Source: Hybos culiciformis
Lineage: Eukaryota; Arthropoda; Insecta; Diptera; Hybotidae
Assembly: GCA_964007475.1 (NCBI GenBank)
Contig: OZ023274.1
Coordinates: forward strand, 87,753,213 to 87,817,212
Direction of reading: 5' to 3'
Length of the DNA: 64,000 nt
Every line of letters begins with the position of its first letter. Within the stretch, counting starts at the first letter, position 1. Shown piece after piece: positions 53,341 through 64,000 of the stretch. Both the position numbers and the translations under genes were made by a program. The notes under the pieces were generated by a model. That model did no database searches. It was not told the DNA's origin and was given only the letters and a program-made list of their open reading frames with translations.

Positions 53341-56300
53341 TAAGCAAATATATTAAATTTCAACCACAGTGGAAACTCTTGAATATTTTCTAAAGCGTTA
53401 TTAATTTTATACCGCGATAAATAATTAAGTATATTGATCATACGTCATTGAAATCAATTGTGTTCTTTCGATAAAATAAGATTTCATTTAATATATTATA
53501 TTGTGCCAAAAATTTTTTAGCCATCATAAATTATTATTAATTAATGAAATGAGCATTAAAAATTTTGAAGTTTTTGCCAAAAAAGTATGTATATGATGTG
53601 CACACCTATAACATTATATGAATTTGTGAAAAAAATTATTCGAAACATATTTTTGTTTAGTAATAAAACACCGATCTATGTATTTCAAAAATAAACAAAA
53701 TTTAGAAAAAAAAAGAAATAAATAACCTCAAAAATGTCGAACATTAAAACGTCTTGAATGTTAATAAATTAAATGTATGCGTTGTCTGCCAATAATTCTT
53801 TATACGTTTCTAAACTGATATACATATGTGTATAATATTTAAACTTCTCCAAAGAAGAAAACTGATTAAGACGTACGGTATTCAATATAATAAAATATTA
53901 TTAGCTTTGCAACCAAAAAACTAATAAAAATCCCAAATTGTTGTCCTAATAGGGCAATTATTTTCCAATATGCATAGTTTTAAAGTATAATTAAAATCTA
54001 AATTTTGAATGTGTGTAATGTGTATACAAAAATTTGAAGAATTTTTTTTTATCAAGTCTAACAAGTTCAAATGTCAAAGTATTTTAACATTATTGAAGCT
54101 TATAATTACTAAATATTCTTTTTAGCTACTTATGTAAATAAATAACTAAATAAATCTCATCTTTTTTAACAAAAAATCAAAAATTTGTTATAGGTACAAT
54201 TCACATACATACAATAAATACATACCTCTAACTACTTTATAGAGCCCTTCACTATGTTGATGTTAAAAAATTTGTCAAAAATAATTATGATTTCAAGGAA
54301 AATAAAGAGTTGGCTAATAATTGGTCCCTTGTCAACAATTTAACCAATATTCCATCGTTCTCCTCTGGTTTCATTAAACTTTTCATAATGTATTATGTAT
54401 AGTACTTCATCATTTATAAGGGAACGAATTAAGTTATATTTCTCCATTCTCCATAAAATAAAATATGTTATACAATTTAACTACTTATGTATATAGTAAA
54501 GCATTTTTCAATGCTAAAAATGTTTACAGAAATATTTCATAAAATATTTATTCACATCAGGTAGACATAAATAAATGTAAATAAGTAATTGTAAAACATT
54601 AAAATGTCTAATAATATTTATATGTATATTTATTGATTGCTTCAGCTTTTAACATCATAAAATAAATTTAATTCCCGATAGAATCAAATAATCATCTATA
54701 AAGTTGCAGTAGTAGAATGCAACAAATTTTCCATGCAAAAATAATGCTTATTGATTTTGTTTGTGTTTTTAATTTCAATTATTGTCATCATAAAAAGGAA
54801 AACAGTATTTAACTTAATATTTCCCATAGGACAAAATGTGCACTTAACAAAGATATAAGCTAATTTTATGATAGTTAGCTTGAAACATTTAAATTATTTC
54901 TAATGAATTAAAAAAAACTGGAAAATTTCAGTGATTTCAACAGACCCACACTGGGACAATATCTTTATCTCTGAAGTGTATTTACATTATATATATTTTT
55001 GGATTTGTTTATTTTTTTTTTTTTATTCTTATTACAAATCGTCAATTAATGACGAATAGCATTCTACTACTAATAACAATTACATCAATTTAATATTTTG
55101 CTTGACATTATAATATTAGATTTCTTACTTAACATTATAATATTAGATTTCTTATATTACAAAAATCGAAGCACAATTTAAAAATAATAAAATAAAAATA
55201 ATAAAATTGTTTTCTTCGGTTATAAAAAGCAAAATAGTAATGATTTTGTCTCCATGAATGTCACTGCAAAAAAAGAATGATTATAAAATAATTCAGCCAT
55301 GTCAAATAATAACTTATGCCAAATTATATTTATTTAATTTTACCAATCCAAAAAAAACTATATTGTTACTTTCTGGGGAGAATTTTTTTATGTTCAATCG
55401 TTTCACTCAATTATATTCTATTTTTTATTCCAATTCTATACAAAACATTACTTTATATTTGGATAAGGAAATCTATCTAAGTAAATTACTACTTAATGAT
55501 TCTCGTAATTTGTTCACATTCAAATTAATCAATTAACTTTTATGATCTATAAAAAATAATTATATATACATATATATTATATATAATTATATATAAAATC
55601 TGCATATACATATAATTTGTAACATAGGTATATGTAGGTGTACATATATTTTTTTCGTCAAAAATTGAACGGTATCAACATTATTTACAAACAAAACAAA
55701 AATATATGTATGTATATAAAAAAAAAATTTAAAAATAAACTTATTTCTACAAAAATATAATTTTCATGATTTTTCTTTTTCGTGATTTCGTCAAAAAGAA
55801 AAAATAAAAATTCAGAAAAACATTGAATGAAAATAAAGAAAAAATAATGGATTTACACCTTGTAAGAGTTTTATCCCCACACATAAACATTGTCTCATTA
55901 CCAATAGTCTCAATAGTATTGTAAATATGTAAATGTAAATATTATTTTCAACTTTGTAGATTTTAATTCTTAATGAGATCCCCCATCTACCTACTCTCTG
56001 TGGTTAATCTATATTAATAATTCAAAAATTAAAATTTATATTTATAGGTAGGTATATTAATTTATTTATTTTTTAATGAGAGTCAAGAAGAAAATATTTA
56101 ATATAAGTAGTATGCCTAAAAAAAACAACTGACCGCAAAATGAATTCTTTGGAGAGCTTTTAAAACACTCAACATGAAAATAAATATTAAAAAAAAATTA
56201 CTTTTCTTGAAATATTAAAATATAATTTTATATTCGAAAAAACATAAAACTTTTGTACATTATTTTTATTAAGAAATAATTTTATTTAACATTTATAAAG

Positions 56301-59027
56301 AAAATAATTTGTTTTTTTGGTCGATTTTCTTTTTTGAATTATATTAAGAAATTTTTTCATAATTTATTTGATTAAATCATTAATTCCAGATTGATTACTT
56401 TTAGGGACATTAAACAAGTTTGTTACATATTATAATATAATAAAAATTGAATGTTGCCATACCAGAAAATTACAAAAAAATACTTCTTGTACTTTAAAAA
56501 AGGATTTGGCGATTTCAAGTTTTCGTATAACAAAGGAGTGACTATGAATAAGAACTTATAATTGTATGTTATAATATTAAAATTTATGTGATTTGAAGTA
56601 ATCAGTTCTTTTATTTCAATCAATGGACTAAACTTTAAGAAACTGAATTTAAGTTCGCCAAATGATAATTACAACTATACTTACGCACTTTTGCACAAAA
56701 ATCGTTAATTATATTTTAATTTTATATATTAAACCGAACCGTTTTTTTATGTTCACCGTTTTTCTTAAAACCGCTTAAAATAAAATCATTCACCTTACCC
56801 ACCTACGAAAAAATCATGATTTGCATTACTGAAGGTTATTTATTTATTTTTTTTATAAAATACTAACATGATTGTCCTTGAAGGATATTTAACTGCCCAT
56901 TAAATTGTTTTTATGTTTAATTTTTTTTTTTTACTAGTACCTATTTCTAAGAACAAAAACAAAAAACTATATAGTTTTAGTAAATATCCATAAGTTTGAT
57001 ATATATACTGCACATACATTGTATTATGTACTTGTAAAATACGTATACAACAACAAAAGTTCATATAAAATATAATATTTAATTTATATTAATATAGAAT
57101 ATAAAACTTCATTACATTAACGAGTTCATTTAATTTCATGGTAAACTTCAACTATTCTCTGTCCATCATATTTTAAGTAAAAAAAAAAAAATATTGATAA
57201 TTATATAGAAAGAAAATTTCATATATAAAAATAGAGCTAAATAGAAAATAGAATTCAGCAAATAAGATTAATAAAAACTTCTTAAAAAATAAATGCACTC
57301 AAATATTAATATTTTTGATCCTAACAAATTGAAACTATAAGCATCTATAATATTTTTCAGATTCTTGCATAAAATTTAAAGGAATACATTTATAATGTTT
57401 ATTATATAACACAGAATGTTAGTAAAAATGATAGGACAAATGTTTTTTAACTATTGATTTGACCCATATATCTATTATAACTTAATAATTTATGGATTAT
57501 CTAATAGATATTTTAATGATTTTCACATTATCTAAATTTGTTTGCTTTAACAATGACTATCTAAGCCATATCTTCGAGCCTTTGAAAATATGTTCAGCTT
57601 TATTTCTTTTTAAGGCAAGTAAAGTCATTTGGATTTGAGCGAATATTTTTTGATACCATTTAAGATATTTTAACAATAAGATTATTTATAATTAATCATT
57701 TTTTGTATTAAGCAGATATGAAATAAATAAATAAATAAATAAATAAAATATTATGAAGATGACTACAGGACATCAATTTTTTTTTCGCTTTTGAGTCTTT
57801 CAATACGAAATCAATATGATTAAAAGTAATTGAGAAAATTCATTTTGACAGAATTTGTTTCTAAACATTATTCTCACAGGAAAATTTATTATTTTCCCAC
57901 GATTTTTTTTATTATTTTGTTTTAACATTATTTTTTATGTGAAATTCTCATCAGTATTTCGCGATTTTCACTATTTGATGGTCACAAAAAGGAAAAACAA
58001 AAAAAAATAATTTTTTTTTAATTTAAAAATATGTGTCTTTCTTAAAAATTAGATTGAAAATATTGTTAAAAAAAAAAAATAATGCAGAAAATCAAAAAGA
58101 AATATAAATTCTGAAAAAAAAAAACAAAATTATTTAATTAGAAATTATAATTTTCTTACTTTTTTTTTTAAATTAACATTATGTGGGAGTAGGTGAATTT
58201 TCCAACATTCAAAATAAAATTTTCTTCATACATTTTTCATTTTTTATCGGAATAATTAAAATTTAAATGATAGTTTTAGTTTTCGCATAAAAGAAAATTT
58301 GCAAAAAAAAAAAAGAAAGAAAAAGTGTCGTTATATAAAAAAAATATATATGTTAAAAAACGTTTTTGATAAAAACGAATAAAATAAATTAAAAAAAATA
58401 AAAATAAAAATAACAAGAGAAAATTCTTATAAAAAAAAAAGTAAGTGTTTTCTTTCTTTCACAAAGAAAATTCATTTCAAAGCAGGTCAGAAAAGATCAT
58501 AAAAATATAAATAAATTTTTTTTTTTTTGTATTATTATTTTCTTTTTTATAAAAAGAAAAATGAAAATTTGAACGTAAATTGGCCAAAGTTAAAAAAAAA
58601 AAATATTTATGACTTCATTAATTTTTATCAAAATTTTTTTAAATATTTTTTTTTTTAAGTTAATAATAAAAATATTTTTAAAATATTGACTAGGAAATTG
58701 GAAGTAAGAGTGCTTGAGGAAAATTCATTTTTAAATTCGAATAAGAAAATCACATCCAATAATACAGAATTCTCTTTCAAGTGGGATTATTAGTAAAATT
58801 CTGGGTCATTAAATAGTTGTAGACATTTTAAAAATAATTTTAAAAAAATTTTGGTTGCATGAAAAAAAGTTGTATTCAAGGGTCCTCAAATACATATATA
58901 AATTTAAAAAAAAAACCGAAAAACATTTGGACTAAAAAACATATGAATGTATGCTTCAATCGATTAATTTAAAAACCCTTTCATAAATTATAAATTCAAT
59001 TATAGTAGATTATTGTATATGCAAACT
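53341..59027. other. AT-rich noncoding DNA
   Basis: No gene or mobile element recognised. It contains a short (AAAT)n run at about 57721-57748 and many A/T homopolymers (57980-58680). Open frames here (for example 55258-55536 and 56423-56623) are low-complexity and without motif or splice support. Confidence 0.4.
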
Positions 59028-59176
59028 AAATTTGTTATTAATTAAGAGTTCTGTATACACAAAAAAACATTGACACGAGTCAATACTTATATCACGAGAC
59101 CGAAGGTCGAGTGATATAAATTGACAAGTGTCAATGTATTTTTGTGTAAATACAGAACGAGTTGTATAACAAATTT
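59028..59176. mobile_element. 149-bp palindromic MITE
   Basis: AAATTTGTTATTAATTAAGA at the left is mirrored by the right end (AAATTTGTTATACAACTCG reversed). Then GTTCTGTAT(A/T)TACAC, ACATTGACAC..GTCAAT and TATATCAC(G/T)AGACC pair up to a centre at about 59104. The whole unit can fold as a single hairpin. No coding capacity. Confidence 0.85.
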
Positions 59177-59339
59177 TGTTTACATATCCAATATACTGTT
59201 TTAATGCGTAGGGGAGAGGTAGTTGCAAAGAGAGAATATTTTTTCTTCTCATTTTTTCTCTTTTTTTTTTTGTATTTGGCTGTATTGAAATATTGTGAGA
59301 GATATTATGTTTGTTTAGGTATTACGTAATATTCAATAT

Positions 59340-59458
59340 GAAACATCTAAATGATTTCATTATTTACGCTGATGCATCTAAATTTTTTCATTATATACGC
59401 TGATGCATCTAAATTTTTTCATTATTTACGCAGATGCATCTAAATGATTGCATGTGTA
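59340..59458. repeat. 31-bp minisatellite, about 3.5 copies
   Basis: GATGCATCTAAATTTTTTCA followed by TTAT(A/T)TACGC(T/A) recurs with a period of 31 bp at 59371, 59402 and 59433, with a degenerate copy before (59342). Confidence 0.9.
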
Positions 59459-61963
59459 TTGACGCATATAATACTCCATTTAGTGATCTAAATTCTATAG
59501 CACTAAATACAACATAATGATCCCCAACGCATTAAAATTATTTATATTGGAAAAATTAATTCAGCTATACGATTATACCATTTCGTGTTTGAAAGCTAAA
59601 AGTATTTCTATATATATATACGTATATTTGACTGTATATTCATTCATATTATATCTCTTGACGATATAAATACATCATAAGCGTAATATCATTTCACAAA
59701 ACTTAAACACAGAATAAACTAATTTCAAAAACTCCAAACTCAGAATTGGGAACACATACAGAAAAAAAACAACATTAATTTTCTCAATGGAATTTCTGTC
59801 TTGGGGACTGTTTAAAACGACGGAGCTTACAACATTTCTTGATAATTTTGAATTATGTTTAAAAATATTATATTTTAAGCTATTATAACTCCAAACCAAA
59901 TCATAGTGAAAAGAATAAAAACTTTACACGCAAATCAAAAAGTTAATTTTGTAAACTAATACAAAATATAAGAACAAAAATTCCAAATTAATGGTTAAAA
60001 AAAGAGTACATACCTTAACATATCTATTGCCCTGCCGAAAAATCATAATCTTGAACTTCAAAATTAAAAATAAAGGACATAGAAGGAAAAATGGAATAAA
60101 AATTATCTCAGAGCGTTTGTGGAAAACTATTTATTTCAAACAATTTGAACCATTTTTTTTTTTCAAGAAACCATTTTTTCTTTTAAATAATTAACTACAT
60201 TATTATTTTTAGGCAAATGAATTAATTTCTTCCCAATGTTCGTGGCAATTGACTTTTATAACTTTTTATTTATATTTTTTTTGCCAAATAAAAAAATAAA
60301 GAAATTATTGTTTTTTTTAATTATTTCAATATTTCATGTAACCACTTTCGTTTTATTTCCCTCTTTTAACATTCAGAATTAGGTTAAATTTACATTGTGT
60401 ACATACAATCAAATTTATTTAAGGATCCAAATACGTTTGTATTTATTTTTATTTTCTTGAAAAAATTAAACGAAGGATATTGAAAAAAAGTTTTTTTTTT
60501 TGATTATTTCTTATTTTTGTTATAATTTTAAACTTATTGTGGAGTTCATACTCGATAATCTTTTAATTCTCCTCAATGTTGTTAATTCAAACGCACTGAA
60601 TATTTCCATTTGTTTTTAATTTTGTTACATAATGGTTCTTCGATGATATTGAATTTGATATAATTTGAAAATCTTAATGAATATGATGTATTTATCAATC
60701 TCTATTTTCAACAACTTTTTTTCTGTCTGTGTTCCAAATGAAGTTTCTATCACGACGAGCCTATCGTTAGTATTATGGTCACGAATGTTCTGATGGTTCC
60801 CAAAAACAACATCAACAAAATAATTAGAATTGATCATTTCTATAACTTTAAATTATTAACATGCGTACAGATAATATTATTATACACAATAATTAGGTGA
60901 ATTTTAAACATATTTAAATATACAATACAGATATAATAAATAGAAAATATTATTAAAAAATTTAAATTCAATGGATTCACAACAATCCGAATGAAATTAC
61001 ACTTTATATTATTATTAATATTATCAAAGTTAACAAAAATTAACAATGTTATGTTCCTTTTCCTAATGCAGTAATTACGTATTCTTAGCTATAGCAACTT
61101 TGACATTTAACCTTATTATATAATTTTCATTATAGTTTATTATTGATATTATCTAAGTTTTCTATAAATAAAAAGTTTTATATCAATTTTTCATTGTAAT
61201 TAATTAATCATTGTAATTAATTATAATTATATGTTTATGTATTATGTATATATTTCTAAATACATAATAAAAATAATGAAATGACATAATAAAAAATCCT
61301 AACCAAATATCACACTATATTTATCACTAAATTTCAATTTAAGTATGTACATACTTGTTATTATGGCTAGCAAAACAAACCTTGACTCTTTTCTTAAAAA
61401 GATATTCATAATACATATAATAATAAATTTGACATTTGACAATCAAATTTAATTATGGAATTCTAAACCAAGAGAAGAAATGTCAAAAAAATTAATTAGA
61501 TATATTGTGATTAATATACACATAATTTAAAAATAAATTTTAGTAGGTAGAACTTAAAAATACATCAAGAATTAGCTCATCAAAACATGTTATATAACTA
61601 TTCAAATAAAAATTTTTTTTTTATGAGATATGCCATCTTTTGATGAGTTACGTCATTCCAATTTTTGATGAGTTATGTCAATGGACAGAACTCAACAAAC
61701 GCTTAAGTTCTTCGAATAATTAATGAACAATAATTTTAAAATCAAAATTTATTATTTATTTCATATAAACATTTAAACATTTAAAAATAAACTTGTTGAT
61801 GCTGTACTGTCTGGACAGTTTAGACATTATTTATTGAAATGAGATCATGAAATTTAATTACTTGATCCCTCAGAAATCGAAATTGAAATCTAATTTCATG
61901 CAACATAAAAATTATTAACCAATTTAAATTTGTTTCATGATCTTTATTTAATAGTCATACTTA
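59459..61963. other. AT-rich noncoding DNA
   Basis: No gene recognised. At 61630-61680 TTTTGATGAGTTA(C/T)GTCA occurs twice and a diverged inverted form (AGCTCATCAAAA) lies at about 61575, possibly a small decayed element. Confidence 0.4.
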
Positions 61964-61971
61964 CTTGTATG

Positions 61972-62981
61972 CAGGCCCGGCTCGAGGCGTGTGCGAAGTG
62001 TGCACTGCACACAGGCGCCGCAGGCGCCTTTAATGAAAAAGCGTCTACAAGCCAATATGAAATTTAAATTTTAACAAAAATTAATTTTTATTTATTAAAT
62101 GCATACAAATTTTTTTTCGAGTTTTAATTTTTGGAGCAAACGAACTACAAAATTATCTGAAATTGTTGTCTCGCAAAATTTAAAATGATATTAATCCTGA
62201 TTTATAACAATAATGTTGAAGAACTCTTTCCAAATGCACTGATTGCATTAAGGGTATTACCATAAAGGAAGTATAAATATGAGAAATTCAGTCCATACAA
62301 AAAATTCAAATTTAAAAAAATGAAACAAAAAATATGAAATCAAAAAATATGAAATCGCTATCCCATTACCGACAATTGGGATAATGATTTCATATAGACC
62401 GGCATTTTTAGTTTAATTTTTTTAATTTGAATTTTTTGTATGGAATGAATTTCTCTTATTTATGCTTACTTTGTGTATTACTAACTTTACCCGTTTCAGT
62501 TGCTAAAGGTGAGAGAATTTTTCCAAAATTAAAACTGATCAAAAATTACTTGAGATCAACTATCGGGCAAGAAAAATGGAATGGGTTGACAATAGTCTCC
62601 ATAGAATCTGAAATTTCTAAATATATTAACTTTGATGTGCAAAGATTTCTCTAAAATCAAAGCAAGACGAGAAAGTAGTAGAGTATAAAGGAAGTTCAAC
62701 AGGAATATTTTTTGTTACCGATTTATGTAATTTACATATATTTTGTAATATTATATTAGGTTTTTCTCATTAATTTTGTTTTGTTTTGCTAAGAACTTGG
62801 ATTATTTAATAAAGAGTTAAAAGGTTTAATCAAAACTCTTGTAAGTTCTATTATTATTATTCATAAATGAATTTAGCTATAGTTTTTGCTTTATATAGCA
62901 TTTTAGTATCTAATTGAAATCTTTTTCAAAGGCGCCAATCATTCTTCGCACACACAATAAAAAAACCACGAGCCGGGCCTG
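61972..62981 (+). mobile_element. hAT element with perfect 8-bp target duplication
   Basis: CTTGTATG at 61964-61971 and 62982-62989. Ends CAGGCCCGGCTCGAGGCG and (reversed) CAGGCCCGGCTCGTGG, each followed by GTGTGCGAAG after a short offset, then GGCGCC(G/T) motifs. The interior retains the last part of a transposase gene; the rest has been deleted. Confidence 0.94.
62427..62654 (+). pseudogene. hAT transposase C-terminal dimerisation domain (ZMYM1-like branch)
   Basis: The frame ends LLTLPVSVAKGERIFPKLKL, IKNYLRSTIGQEKWNGLTIV, SIESEISKYINFDVQRFL and a stop. LLT.PVSVA..ER.F.KLKLIK.YLRST.GQ..L..L...SIE is the hallmark of the C-terminal domain of the hAT branch annotated as zinc finger MYM-type 1-like. 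This is about 75 of an expected 600-800 residues; BED/zinc-finger and catalytic parts are missing. It is the best-preserved hAT coding piece in the window, with no stop in this domain. Confidence 0.88.
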
Positions 62982-62989
62982 CTTGTATG

Positions 62990-64000
62990 TACATGTACTT
63001 GTCGTACTTGTACATATATTATTTTTCATTATAGAACATCTTATAGAGAGGAAAAACTTAATAATGTATATTGGCTTTCTTGATACAAATGTCTAATTGA
63101 AAAACTGTGATTTGATGCTCTTAAAATCTAACTATATTTATAATGACAACTTAATTATTTGTACATCCACCGACCTGTCGATTATTATTTTTTTTTATTT
63201 TCTCTAAAGCAATTTTCACTATACGGTACTTCTAATTTGAAAAATTTTAAACTTAAACTTTATGGCTTTATGTTCACAGGTAATCAATACCTGTGGAAGG
63301 AAAATTAAAAATAGATGTCATGTTATGACTAATAACACTAAAATGTATGGACAATATACATTGTACTCCAGTAATTTATTTTTATTAAAATTTAAACTAT
63401 AAAATAAAAATTACAAATACTTTACATACTATATAAATGCTTCAATTAATTATATGAATTTTAGTATTCATACGGATTTTGTTATCCAAATGTTATAAAT
63501 TTTCTTAAACTAAATTTTTTCATACTTTGCTATAAATGCTTATTTATTTAAAGAAAATATTAATTTTTGTTTTTTTTATTAATGGAAGCACGTGCCATAT
63601 ATTTTTTCAAGGTAAACTTTAGAGACTCTTTAGACTTTTAGAGACATCTAAGTTCAAGCGAAAATATAAATAAAAATTTATAGGTTGAATTATAAAATGT
63701 AAACAATAAAAAATCTGATTATAGTTTATTTATGAAAGAAGAATTTCTTAATTTAAAAAGTTTTATTTTTATAATACGGAAGAAAATTTTAAGAATTTGG
63801 AAAAAAATAAATTTTTGATTAAAAAGTTTCCACAATCTTTGAGAGTATTGAAATTTTTTTTTCCACCAAAATTCAATATTTATCAATTTATAATTTTTTG
63901 ATTAATTTATGCCATATCGGATAAATATGTTATTCCAAACAGAATTTTAAATTTTAATTTACAGAAGTTTAACTTTTCGTAGAAATAAAAAGTTAATTTA
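62990..64000. other. AT-rich noncoding DNA
   Basis: No gene or element recognised. Confidence 0.4.

Overview
This window looks like insect nuclear DNA, most probably from a fly or another AT-rich insect. It is extremely AT-rich, has phased introns with GT-AG boundaries, carries many class II transposons, and is full of ATGTATATA-type low-complexity DNA. There are no bacterial-style operons, and no tRNA or rRNA genes were seen. The taxon is an inference from composition and repeat types, not from a marker gene.

Only two host coding loci can be supported. The first (15459-22306, + strand) is a five-exon gene for a 222-residue, seven-helix protein. It matches the Bax inhibitor-1 / lifeguard (TMBIM) fold from end to end, but both aspartates of the family's pH-sensing pair are replaced. 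Its third intron is a transposon dump. The second (36156-36315, + strand) is one candidate first coding exon, with a good start context and a strong donor, lying in about 30 kb of AT-rich, transposon-poor DNA. It is probably the 5' end of a gene with very long introns; I do not recognise the product.

Everything else recognisable is mobile DNA. At 698-3711 (-) lies a frameshifted Helitron with zinc knuckle, HUH nuclease and tyrosine region but no helicase. At 5857-9255 is a giant hairpin, an inverted duplication of the 3' end of a DNA transposon, later hit by a small MITE and a hAT element. At 10247-11689 is a decayed PIF/Harbinger element. Direct tandem copies of a retroposon-like repeat fill 22620-26130, one of them broken by a CCCTCTAAGAAAA-ended element. 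hAT elements or remnants lie at 8190, 26885, 28824, 45942 and 61972, three of them with perfect 8-bp target duplications and three with recognisable transposase remnants. The hAT copy at 28824 sits inside a tRNA-derived SINE.

The most unusual content is a group of non-autonomous elements (4078-4792, 13536-14560, 19520-19733) whose arms consist of a short motif repeated many times in both orientations. The motif differs in each element. Two of them share a terminal pattern, GG-N5-(T/G)G-N-CA-N-TTGT-N-C, and two share a GC-rich core. One of them has a perfect 20-bp target-site duplication, longer than is usual for any DNA transposon superfamily I know.

From about 29.3 kb to 61.9 kb the sequence is mostly AT-rich noncoding DNA with scattered hairpin elements, a long (AT)n tract and a few weak repeats.
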